Of a stretch of DNA of 64,000 nt, positions 11,042 to 21,144 are shown one piece after another; positions within the stretch are counted from its first letter, which is position 1, and each line of letters starts with the position of its first letter. Under the pieces are notes generated by a model. The model was not told where the DNA came from. It saw only the letters and a program-made list of their open reading frames with translations, and did no database searches. The DNA comes from Voacanga thouarsii (Eukaryota; Streptophyta; Magnoliopsida; Gentianales; Apocynaceae), in the NCBI GenBank assembly GCA_026120185.1, contig JANUWF010001719.1, forward strand, positions 2,256,501 through 2,320,500. Direction: 5' to 3'. The position numbers were made by a program, and so were the translations under genes.

Positions 11042-13000
11042 AGTTCCAGTAGAACAAAATATTATAACTATAGTCTGCTGAGTCAAAAACACGCCAGAAG
11101 CGTGGCCGACCTCTTGGTTCTAAAGATAAAAATCCTCGAAAGAAAAGAGGATTAAATGATCCAGAAGATCATATTGAAGAAAATAATGATAAAGACCAAG
11201 AGAGAACTGATGACAAAGAACCAGAAGTTGATGAAGTAACACTGAAATTTCTATCAATTATACCACTTCCGGTAGAAGTTGGAATCGGATAGAAACTGTT
11301 ATTGATAATATATTTGCATACAATATATATCTCTTGATGTTACACAGGATAATGATGATTTTGAACCAATATCAGTTGATGAATGTCGGCATAGAAAAGA
11401 TTGGTTGCAATGGAAACATGTGATTCAATCGGAGTTAAATGCACTGACAAAACGTGAAGTCTTCGGACCTGCAGTCCGAACACCAAAAGGTGTAAAACCT
11501 GTTGGCTACAAATGGATATTTGTGCGAAAGAGCAATGAAAAGAGTGAAATCGTTCGATATAAAGCGCGATTAGTAGCCCAAGGTTTTTCACAAAGACCAG
11601 GTATTGATTATGATGAAACTTATTCTCCTGTTGTTTATGCTATTACACTCCGATATCTTATCAGTTTGGCAGTACATGAAAAGATAGATATGCGCCTATT
11701 AGATGTTGTCACTGCTTACTTGTATGGAAATTTAGAAAATGATGTTTACATGAAATTCCCCGAAGGATTTCATATGCCTGAAGCATATAAACATTATCCT
11801 CGTGAAAATTACTCCATCAAGTTGCAGAAATCATTATATGGCCTGAAGCAATCTAGGCGCATGTGGTTCACACGTCTTAGTGAATATTTATTGAAAGCGG
11901 GATTTAAAAATGACCAGGTATGTCCATGTGTTTTTATTAAGAAATATAGTTCTAAATTTGTGATATTAGCTATATATGTTGATGATATTAATCTTATTGA
12001 AACTCCTGAAGAGCTCCAAGAAACAATTGATTATTTAAAAAGAGAATTCGAAATCAAGGATTTTGGTAAAACCAAATTTTACCTTGGTTTACAAATTGAA
12101 CATCTGGAGAGTGGAACATTTATTCATCAATCAACATATACAACAAAAGTACTAAAAAGATTGTACATGGACAAAGCACATCAATTCAGTATTCCAATGA
12201 TCGTCCGATCATTAAATGTGGATAAAGATCCTTTCCGACCTCAAGAAAATGATGAAGAACTCCTTGGTCCTGAAGTACCATATCTCAGTGCAATTGGTGC
12301 ATTGATGTATCTTGCTAATAATACATGACCTGATATTGCTTTTACTGCCAATTTATTAGCAAGATTTAGTTCTTCACCAACACGACGACATTGGAATGGA
12401 ATTAAACAAGTCCTTCGATATCTCCAAGGTACAATTGATCTCGGATTATTTTATTCAAATAAAACCAGTCCAACATTGATAGGTTATGCAGATGCTGGTT
12501 ATTTATCTGATCCACATAAAGCACGTTCTCAAACGGGCTATCTATTTACATGTGGAAATACTGCTATATCATGGCGTTCTACGAAACAATCTATAGCAGC
12601 TACTTTTTCAAATCATGCTGAAATTATAGCCATTCATGAAGCAAGTCGAGAATGTGTATGGCTAAGATCCATGATTCATTATATTCGAGAAAGTTGTGGA
12701 TTATCATCAATCAAAGATATTCCAACTCCTCTTTATGAAGATAATGTAGCTTGCATAGCTCAATTACGAGGAGGATATATTAAAGGAGATCGGACAAAAC
12801 ATATTTCACCAAAATTCTTCTTTACTCATGAACTCCAGAAGAAATGTGAAATTGATGTGCTACAAATTCGGTCATGTGATAACCTCGCAGATATTTTCAC
12901 GAAGACTTTACCGACTGCAACATTTGAGAAGTTGAGATATAAAATCGGTATGCGTCGGTTTAAAGATTTAAAGGAATCATCTCATCAGGGGGAGTAATAA
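11042..13000 (+). pseudogene. Copia-1 reverse transcriptase and RNase H (disrupted)
   Basis: A linker with stops and frame changes (11042-11404) precedes a good RT frame (11405-12328): KWIFVRKSNEKSE, RYKARLVAQGFSQRPGIDY, LYGLKQS, then YVDDINLI, the catalytic motif. A TGA at 12326-12328 replaces the CGA arginine found in copia-2 (TRPDIAF). The same frame then runs on to TAA at 12995-12997 through RNase H (IGYADAGYLSD, QTGYLFT, PLYEDNVACI, TKHISPKFFF, LADIFTKTLP). The single nonsense codon is a CpG-type transition, typical of methylated DNA. Function in a live element is cDNA synthesis. Confidence 0.85.
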
Positions 13001-13120
13001 ACAGACATATAGAATAGTGTACTCTTTTTCCTTCACTAGATTTTTTTCCCACTGGGTTTTTATCTAGTAAGGTTTTAACGAGGCATATTCTTTATGTATG
13101 GATGGATATCCAAGGGGGAG

Positions 13121-13486
13121 TGTTATGAATTATTGGAATCTCCATTAATTAGTGGAGGCTCTACTAATTATGGATTTATGTGAATTATTAGAAGATTTTT
13201 ATGGATATCCACCATTTAGTGAAGACACCATTAATTGAGATTAGTTGAAGATGATGTATGCCATGATGTATTCCACTAATTAGAGCTCTATAAATAGAGC
13301 TATGCTCTAAGCTTGTAATACACCATCATTTGTGAAAGAAAGATTAGTGAAAGAAAGATTAGAGAAAGAATTGTGAGAGAAAGAAAGAGAGAAGTTTGAA
13401 GAGAAATTTTTGTGCAAAGAATAGTTAAAATTTTCTTAGTGTGTAGTGTGTAGATTTTATTCTAACACTACCCTAATTTTATAATA
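13121..13486 (+). repeat. Copia-1 3' LTR
   Basis: 366 bp, preceded by the polypurine tract AAGGGGGAG. It differs from the 5' LTR by about five substitutions, one extra 15-bp repeat unit (about 13332-13365) and a mutated terminal ATAATA. Confidence 0.9.
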
Positions 13487-13491
13487 AATAT

Positions 13492-13566
13492 ACTTTTATA
13501 TAAACACATGTTGAATAATACCAAATAGTTAGATGAAACTTATTTTTTTTAATATATACACTTAAA

Positions 13567-13600
<34 letters not shown>

Positions 13601-14170
13601 ATATAGGAGTATAGTCCAACATTAAATAAAATAAGAATATAACCAAAGTTTAAAATAACTTATAAATCTAATATAATTTTTAAAATAATACATAGGTGTA
13701 GCCCAACTTTAAACTTAAACATATGAGTTTAGCCCAATTCAAAATAAAACAACTTTGGCCCAAGATATCGAAAGAAAATAAAACATCAACCCGGGTTTTT
13801 CTTTTTTGTTTAAAAACTAGGTCCACAGTGGCCCACTGTCATGGGCCACCAGGGCCTATACAGTAGCCCAAAACTTTGTTTTTTATTTGTTTATTTTCTA
13901 AAATTTGTGGGAACATCAACAATGTTACAATCCCCACATCAAATGGTTCGCTCACAAACGGTGAACAGAAAACCGAAAAGCACTCTTTTTTTTTTTTTAA
14001 ATTTAAACGACTGGGGAACATCAGCGATGTCCCCACGGTAAAATGAAACCGCAGGCAGCGGCTTACAGGGGAAAACCATTTTTTTTTAAGCAACCAACAA
14101 ATGAAACCGACTCCAACCCGTTTTTTAATACATTTTGAGTAAATCAAACAAAAGGCAACAAATAGCTGCC
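13492..14170 (-). repeat. Gypsy 5' LTR, middle piece between copia-1 and copia-2
   Basis: This 680-bp spacer continues the gypsy LTR. It contains a TA tract (about 13570-13596), a GC-rich patch near 13826-13865 (GTGGCCCACTGTCATGGGCC) and poly-T runs. No gene is seen; apparent open frames across 13839-14147 are unconvincing. Confidence 0.45.
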
Positions 14171-14536
14171 TGTTATAAAATTAGGGTAGTGTTAGAATAA
14201 AATCTACACACTACACACTAAGAAAATTTTAACTATTCTTTGCACAAAAATTTCTCTTCAAACTTCTCTCTTTCTTTCTCTCACAATTCTTTCTCTAATC
14301 TTTCTTTCACTAATCTTTCTTTCACAAATGATGGTGTATTACAAGCTTAGAGCATAGCTCTATTTATAGAGCTCTAATTAGTGGATTACATCATGGCATA
14401 CATCATCTTCCACTAATCTTAATTAGTGGTGTCTCTACTAAATGGTGGACATCCATAAAAATCTTCTAATAATTCACATAAATCCATAATTAGTAGAGCC
14501 TCCACTAATTAATGGAGATTCCAATAATTCATAACA
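14171..14536 (-). repeat. Copia-2 3' LTR
   Basis: 366 bp, TGTTAT to ATAACA on the plus strand, with an adjacent polypurine tract on the minus strand at about 14537-14552. It has two copies of the 15-bp repeat. Confidence 0.9.
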
Positions 14537-14660
14537 CTCCCCTTGGATGTCCATCCATTACATAAAGAATATGCCTCGTTAAAACCTTACTAGATAAAAA
14601 CCCAGTGGGAAAAAAAATCTAGTGAAGGAAAAAGAGTACACTATTCTATATGTCTGTTTA

Positions 14661-16823
14661 TTACTCCCCCTGATGAGATGATTCCTTTAAATCTTTAAAC
14701 CGACGCATACCGATTTTATATCTCAACTTCTCAAATGTTGCAGTCGGTAAAGTCTTCGTGAAAATATCTGCGAGGTTATCACATGACCGAATTTGTAACA
14801 CATCAATTTCACATTTCTTCTGGAGTTCATGAGTAAAGAAGAATTTTGGTGAAATATGTTTTGTTCGATCTCCTTTAATATATCCTCCTCGTAATTGAGC
14901 TATGCAAGCTGCATTGTCTTCATAAAGAGGAGTTGGAATATCTTTGATTGATGATAATCCACAACTTTCTCGGATATAATGAATCATGAATCTTAGCCAT
15001 ACACATTCTCGACTTGCTTCATGAATGGCTATAATTTCAGCATGATTTGAAGAAGTAGCTGCTATAGATTGTTTCGTAGAATGCCATGATATAGCAGTAT
15101 TTCCACATGTAAATAGATAGCCCGTTTGAGAACGTGCTTTATGTGGATCAGATAAATGAACAGCATCTGCATAACCTATCAATGTTGGACTGGTTTTATT
15201 TGAATAAAATAATCCGAGATCAATTGTACCTTGGAGATATCGAAGGACTTGTTTAATTCCATTCCAATGCCGTCGTGTTGGTGAAGAACTAAATCTTGCT
15301 AATAAATTGACAGCAAAAGCAATATCAGGTCGTGTATTATTAGCAAGATACATCAATGCACCAATTGCACTGAGATATGGTACTTCAGGACCAATGAGTT
15401 CTTTATCATTTTCTTGAGGTCGGAAAGGATCTTTATCCACATTTAATGATCGGACGATCATTGGAATACTCAATGGATGTGCTTTGTCCATATAAAATCT
15501 TTTTAGCACTTTTGCTGTATATGTTGATTGATGAATAAATGTTCCACTCTCCAGATGTTCAATTTGTAAACCAAGGTAAATTTTGATTTTACTAAAATCC
15601 TTGATTTCGAATTCTCTTTTTAAATAATCAATTGTTTCTTGGAGCTCTTCAGGAGTTCCAATAAGATTAATATCATCAACATATATAGCTAATATCACAA
15701 ATTTAGAACCAGATTTCTTAATAAAAACACATGGACATACCTGGTCATTTTTAAATCCCGCTTTCAATAAATATTCACTAAGACGTGTGAACCACATGCG
15801 CCCAGATTACTTCAGGCCATATAATGATTTCTGCAACTTGATGGAGTAATTTTCATGAGGATAATGTTTATATGCTTCAGGCATATGAAATCCTTCGGGG
15901 ATTTTCATGTAAACATCATTTTCTAAATTTCCATACAAGTAAGCAGTGACAACATCTAATAGGCGCATATCTATCTTTTCATGTACTGCCAAACTGATAA
16001 GATATCGGAGTGTAATAGCATCAACAACAGGAGAATAAGTTTCATCATAATCAATACCTGGTCTTTGTGAAAAACCTTGGGCTACTAATCGCGCTTTATA
16101 TCGAACGATTTCACTCTTTTCATTGCGCTTTCGCACAAATATCCATTTGTAGCCAACAGGTTTTACACTTTTTGGTGTTCGGACTGCAGGTCCGAAGACT
16201 TCACGTTTTGTCAGTGCATTTAACTCCGATTGAATCGCATCTTTCCATTGCAGCCAATCTTTTCTATGCCGACATTCATCAACTGATATTGGTTCATGAT
16301 CATCATTATCCTGTATAACATCAAGAGATATATGGTCTGCAAATATATTATCAATAACAGTTTCTATCCAATTCCAACTTCTACCGAAAGTGGTATAATT
16401 GATAGAAATTTCAGTGTTACTTTCATCAACTTCTGGTTCTTTGTCATCAGTTCTCTCTTGGTCTTTATCATTATTTTCTTCAATATGATCTTCTGGATCA
16501 TTTAATCCTCTTTTCTTTAGAACCAAGAGGTCGGCCACACTTCTAGCGTATTTTTGACTCAGCAGCTATAGGTATAATATTTTGTTCTGCTGGAACTTCA
16601 ATTAGAATATGAGCATTTATAGCTGGCATATGCGATTTTGTTACTCTTCCAGAGTCAACAAAAGCGTCTGGCATTTGATTTGCAATGCTTTACAAATGAA
16701 TTATCTTTTGAACTTCAAGTTCACACGCGCTTGTATGCGGATCAAGATAATTTAATGATGTTGTCCAATCACGATCTTTCTTGTACTGTTTCTGTTCTCC
16801 CCCTAATTTAGGGAATAATGATT
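14661..16823 (-). pseudogene. Copia-2 reverse transcriptase and RNase H (one stop)
   Basis: Two minus-strand frames, 16538-15807 and 15797-14661, are the same reading frame split by a single TAA where copia-1 has CAA (GLKQS). Conserved parts are KWIFVRKRNEKSE, KARLVAQGFSQRPGIDY, YVDDINLIGTPEE (catalytic), TRPDIAFAVNLLARFSS, then RNase H (GYADAVHLSDPHKAR, PLYEDNAACIAQL, LADIFTKTLP). Compared with copia-1 the arginine after NNT is intact. Homology to copia-1 begins exactly at 16823, next to the gene cargo. Repair of one base would open the frame, so it was active until recently. Confidence 0.85.
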
Positions 16824-16997
16824 TCACAAGAGAATAAGAAAAGAAATATAAGAAAATGATGATAAGTAGGAAATGCCAAGAAAAATATCTCCTTTTTTTT
16901 TCACTCTTCCCGGTACCGACTTTTCATCTTCCTCTCTTGTCTTTTCTTCTCCTCCGACCCTCTACCTACCATCTACCTCTTCTTCTTCCTCATACAG

Positions 16998-17045
<48 letters not shown>

Positions 17046-17108
17046 ATCGATATATATTTCAGTTATCAGTCATTAGTAAACATCAAAAACAAAAATCACA
17101 AAGCAGAT
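16824..17108 (+). promoter_or_regulatory. Putative promoter and 5' UTR of the captured RWP-RK gene
   Basis: 285 bp between the copia junction (16823/16824) and the first ATG are not shared with copia-1. They include CT-rich runs common near plant start sites, a (TA)n(TG)n microsatellite at about 16999-17044, TATATATTTC at about 17050, and an A-rich leader before the ATG. This suggests that genomic DNA with its own upstream sequence was captured, not a spliced mRNA. Promoter activity is inferred. Confidence 0.4.
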
Positions 17109-18509
17109 ATGGAGACTCGTAATTCATTTGAGATATGGTCAAATTTTGACTCGGTTTCTGCAGCAGATGTTGATGTATTTTCCTTTCCAAACCAACCGCT
17201 TCTGCCTAATTCGAACACAGAAGATTTTGATATGTTTTCCTTTCCAAACCAACCGCTTCTGCCTAATTCGAACGCAGAAGATTTTGATATGTTTTCCTTT
17301 CCAAACCAACCGCTTCCTCCTAATTTCAGGTGAGATACCTTTGAGGGCTTCCATTTGTTTTTAGTATGCTTGATAATGAAATTAAACTCTCTTTTGGTTT
17401 GTTTTTTATGTAAATCGATGGAAGTTTTGAACATACCGCTTTGGACCAAGTTGATCTCGCCCCTACAAGAGACTCGCTTTAATATCTGTTCCTTTTGATG
17501 CTATTCCTTTGAATGAGGATATGCTTGTGCATGATCCTTTCTACTCTTTAATGGATTTTGAACAAAGCCAGAATATGTTTCCAGGTTATTATACATTTAA
17601 ACATGGATTTTGAATGGTATTACCTTTACTGATATTATTTTCTTTTTCTAGGAGAAATAATAAGTGGTATTGGCAACGAAGTCGGAGTAAGTACTCATGA
17701 AATGCATAATATCGAAGTTCAAGATATTATTGCAGACAAAATTCCTGGGGAGAAGAAGATGATTAAGAGGCAGAGAGAGAAGAAGGGCAATAACTCTCAA
17801 ACACTATCAAGAGAAACAATTTCGCAATACTTTTACCTACCAATCAAGAGCGCAGCCAAAGAACTGAATATTGGCATAACCCGTCTCAAGAAAAGATGTA
17901 GGGAGTTAGGAATTCGTCGATGGCCTCACAGGAAATTGGTGAGTTTGGAGACCATAATCAAGAATGTTCAAGTTCTCTCTCATACATACTTATAAATTGC
18001 AAGTATGAAACTATGAAAGATTTATAAGTAAATAACCGATGATATCATTTCGATTTACAGGAGATGCAAATAAAGAAGAAGGAGGACATATGACTGAGAA
18101 GAAGTTGAAAGAAGCCATTGCGATACTGGAATGTGAAAAACAGTTGGTGGAAGAAAGTCCTAATACGCAGTTAGATGACCAAACACAGAAATTGAGACAA
18201 GCATGCTTCAAGGCCAAATATAATAAGAAATTTAATTATAATAAACTTAAGGAGATTATAAAATCTCAAGACTCATTTCGCAGTAATTTTACGGCTAATT
18301 CTGCTGCTAGTCTCGATGCTGGCTCAAAGGGGAAAGAAAATGAGGAGGATGTCGAAAAAGATAAGCTGAAGTCCATAATTACTAATTGTTTATCTTCCTC
18401 TAATGTAAATATTGAAAAAGAACAATTACAAACATTCATCTTACATTTGTCAGCTCAATTACAAAAGAGCAACTATAAGCATGTATCCTCAAGTTCATAT
18501 GAACACTAG
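17109..18509 (+). CDS. RWP-RK domain (RKD-like) gene carried in copia-2, probably damaged
   Basis: RKD proteins are plant transcription factors acting in egg-cell and embryo programmes. Exon 1 (17109-17329) encodes METRNSFEIW and three 19-residue repeats (FSFPNQPLLPNSN type). It ends CAG/GTGAG. Exon 2 (about 17433-17584) encodes SFEHTALDQVDLAPTRDSL and, one base out of frame, ISVPFDAIPLNED. Exon 3 (17652 to about 17972) carries the RWP-RK domain: LSRETISQYFYLPIKSAAKE, LNIGITRLKKRCRELGIRRW, PHRKL. Exon 4 (18061-18509) has the coiled C-terminal part with KLRQACFKAKYNKK, typical of RKDs. Lesions: the exon 2 frame shift and a weak donor after NVQ (17972; one base appears missing). The last 19 codons lie in sequence shared with copia-1. 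Exon limits are by eye. Confidence 0.7.
17170..17328 (+). repeat. Three 57-bp tandem repeats inside RKD-like exon 1
   Basis: Units begin near 17170, 17227 and 17284, each containing TTTTCCTTTCCAAACCAACC. 57 is divisible by three, so the protein gains 19-residue repeats (VFSFPNQPLLPNSNTED type) without loss of frame. Units differ by very few bases, so the expansion is recent. Confidence 0.85.
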
Positions 18510-19174
18510 TGATATGAATAAAAGATGTGATGCTTATTATTAATGGAAATATCTTTTTCCCTTATTATCTTTTCTGTTCCACTTCAGGTGGCCAGTATTT
18601 CTCTGTGATAAGGGAAATATCGACTGTGTCCATGACCATAACCACGGCCACTGCCACAACTACGACTATAACGATGGCTTCTGCTGGAGCCAACAGCATT
18701 CACTTCTGGGAGTGCTGTTGAGCCAGTTCATCTGGCTTCATGATTTCTCAATAATAACTCATGTTAAAGCTGTCAATTTTGGATACCCTTTTTCTCGATA
18801 TTGTTACTGTAGGACATGAAAAGTGGAGAATGTCTTCTCCAATATAACTTCATCAGTTACTTTTTCTCCGTAAAATTTTTAACTAAGATGTAGTTTTATA
18901 CATCACGGAGTTCACGGTTTTACAATCTTGCAACTTCAGGTGCAACCATTCATACCGTGCAGTAGGTGGTACGACCATCTTCAGGTGGTCAAATCTTTCC
19001 TTTTATCCACATGACATATGGATCTCCTTTTTTTTAGCATTTAGATGCATTTCTGTATGACATATAATTTTTTTTTTCAGAAATATCAAGGGCTACAAAT
19101 TCGAATTTAGCGAGATCAATAAATGCGTACCTGTCTTCTGGCTTTAATAACGGTAGAGACTCGTTCTGATAACG
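18510..19174 (-). pseudogene. Copia-2 leader and gag remnant
   Basis: This is the near-identical counterpart, on the minus strand, of 8562-9230 in copia-1: primer site next to 19174, a short gag N-terminus, a deleted centre and the gag C-terminus. It is broken by stops. The junction with the RKD cargo lies on its inner side. Confidence 0.65.
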
Positions 19175-19541
19175 TGTTATAAAATTAGGGTAGTGTTAGA
19201 ATAAAATCTACACACTACACACTAAGAAAATTCTAACTATTCTTTGCACAATAATTTCTCTTCAAACTTCTCTCTTTCTTTCTCTCACAATTCTTTCTCT
19301 AATCTTTCTTTCACTAATCTTTCTTTCACAAAATGATGGTGTATTACAAGCTTAGAGAATAGCTCTATTTATAGAGCTCTAATTAGTGGATTACATCATG
19401 GCATACATCATCTTCCACTAATCTTAATTAGTGGTGTCTCCACTAAATGGTGGACATCCATAAAAATCTTTTAATAATTCACATAAATCCATAATTAGTG
19501 GAGCCTCCACTAATTAATGGAGATTCCAATAATTCATAACA
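19175..19541 (-). repeat. Copia-2 5' LTR
   Basis: 367 bp; on the minus strand it ends directly at the CGTTATCAG primer-site sequence. It has two copies of the 15-bp repeat and differs from the 3' LTR by about six substitutions and one indel. Confidence 0.9.
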
Positions 19542-19546
19542 CTGCC

Positions 19547-21144
19547 AACCTTTTTTTCCTTCAGAACCACTTTTCAAAGCCAAAACTTAATAACGGTAAA
19601 ACTATAGCTGTATTTAAAAACAAACGAATCAAGTATTGAATTTTCGAGATCGAATTGGAACACTGTTCGAATTCGTTCGTTTATTAATTGAATTTGAGTT
19701 TAAATTTGAGTTTGTGTTTAAGTTTATTCATTTATTCTTTAGTTACATTCGTGTTTGTTCGAGTTCAAAAAACTCGATTAGTATTCGTGTTCGAATTGTT
19801 CATTCGTTTATTTTTTATTTTTTATTTTAAAATTAAAAAAAATAATTCCAAACTTTATTTTAAAAAATCAAATTTAAACATTTACAATATATCAGTAATT
19901 ATATTTTTAAAATACAACAAAATAAAATAAAGATATTATTATAAAATATAAATAATTAAATATATATAACAAATATAATATCATTATTTTTAAATATATA
20001 TATATATGTTCGCGTATATATTTTTGTTCGTTCGATTAATAAACGAACGTAATATTTTGTTTGAGTTCGTTATTTATTAAATAAACAAGCTTTATTCAAA
20101 TATAAACGAATTCGAACGAGTTTTTATTCACGAACGTTCGATTCAAATTCAACTCTAAGCAAAACAAGCTCAAAAGCCAAAGCAGTGCACTAAACAAATT
20201 CAATAAGCCGGAACTCACATGCATAATTCTAGAAACGCTTCAATTCCACCCACAATTCGATCACTTTTTTTTTTTAAACATATATATTTATATGCACACA
20301 TAAGAACTCAAATATATGTATTCCTTTCAAATATAAAGAATAGACTGAATACATTCTTGACACATGACCTACAGATGTTCATAAATTTCAAATTAAGAAG
20401 ATGATTACTGATATCAGTCCTAACTGTTTATTCCATTAGAGATGTCAAATTTCAGTCTCACATAAATTTTAGAATATGTTCTTTCTCCCCTTCTCCTAAA
20501 CCTATAAGTCATTACATACACATCACACATAACACATAATAATAATATTGTTCAAAGCCAAACAAAATAACCTAACTCAATTCCTAAATTTATACAGAAA
20601 ATAAAATTTCATAATACCCTTGAAAATAAAATATTTTAGAACCACTTACCTCAATAACCAAACTAATATCTCCAATTCAAGTTAATTACCCACCACAATC
20701 ATTCCTTATATCAAACCATAATAATACTAAATTCGATAGGATTAACACCCTAACTAATCAATTAAATCTAGGTTTTAGAGTCCTAGAAATAGAGAGGAAG
20801 ATAACCTCCTAACATCTAACCATCATCCTTTAACTAAATAAATAACCAAAATTCGTAGAACACATCTTCAATATTGGAAAATCTCAGAGATTTCTCTCCC
20901 AGTGTCTAGAACCCGTGAGTGATCGCTCTGTACAATTGGCGATAAAAATAAGAGAACATCGTTTAAATAAAGACATCGGTTAAATTGTCAAAATTACTAA
21001 ATAACAAATACACTCCTCAATTTAACTAAATCTCGCATGACCTCCAAGGCCTATGGACTATCTCGTGAGCCATCTATAAGAATGGGTCATCATATAAAGT
21101 GGTCAAAATATAAAACCCAATTCACTTTGGGTGGGGTATTTACA
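19547..21144 (-). repeat. Gypsy 5' LTR, proximal piece
   Basis: The stretch from about 20210 to 21144 aligns with the 3' LTR at 1-1016. The LTR start on the minus strand is at 21144 (TGTAAATACCC). A small inverted-repeat element interrupts it at about 19600-20155. Confidence 0.6.
19600..20155. mobile_element. AT-rich MITE-like element with TTCG-rich ends
   Basis: Left side (about 19625-19685) and right side (about 20040-20150) are loosely inverted copies rich in CGAATTCGTTCGTTTATT and its complement, around an AT-rich centre. This style is common among plant MITEs. Exact ends and target duplication were not resolved. Confidence 0.35.

Larger units (their letters stand above)
8211..13486 (+). 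mobile_element. Ty1/copia element copia-1 (5.3 kb)
   Basis: LTRs at 8211-8561 and 13121-13486 are flanked by the perfect 5-bp target duplication AATAT (8206-8210 and 13487-13491). LTR ends are TGTTAT and ATAACA; the 3' LTR ends ATAATA by one C-to-T change. Order inside: primer site, gag remnant, protease, integrase, RT, RNase H, polypurine tract (AAGGGGGAG before 13121). The two LTRs differ by only about five substitutions plus a 15-bp repeat unit, so it is young. It cannot supply gag, and its pol has lesions. It is inserted in the gypsy 5' LTR. Confidence 0.92.
14171..19541 (-). mobile_element. Ty1/copia element copia-2 carrying an antisense RWP-RK gene (5.4 kb)
   Basis: LTRs at 14171-14536 and 19175-19541 are flanked by the perfect target duplication CTGCC (14166-14170 and 19542-19546), so the whole unit, cargo included, lies within one insertion. 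It is the same family as copia-1, in the opposite orientation. Order on the minus strand: 5' LTR, primer site, gag remnant (19174-18510), RWP-RK cargo in antisense (18509-16824), RT and RNase H (16823-14661), polypurine tract, 3' LTR. Protease and integrase are absent, replaced by the cargo. It is non-autonomous, yet by LTR similarity (about six or seven differences) it moved recently, using proteins from another element. Confidence 0.92.
1..21144 (-). mobile_element. Ty3/gypsy element with nested insertions, 3' end off the window
   Basis: Two LTR copies in the same orientation bracket an internal region. The 3' LTR (1-1016) is cut by the window edge. The 5' LTR starts at 21144 and runs down to about 7821, split by copia-1, copia-2 and a small inverted-repeat element. 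Both LTRs begin TGTAAA on the minus strand and share many blocks, for example 1-100 with 20210-20310. A tRNA-Met type PBS lies at 7803-7815, and integrase sequence directly precedes the 3' LTR after a G-rich polypurine tract. Most of gag, protease and RT is missing. The element appears to sit inside the 3' LTR of copia-3, whose sequence resumes at about 21145. Reading 1-21144 as one element is inference from LTR orientation; two separate insertions are possible. Confidence 0.6.
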
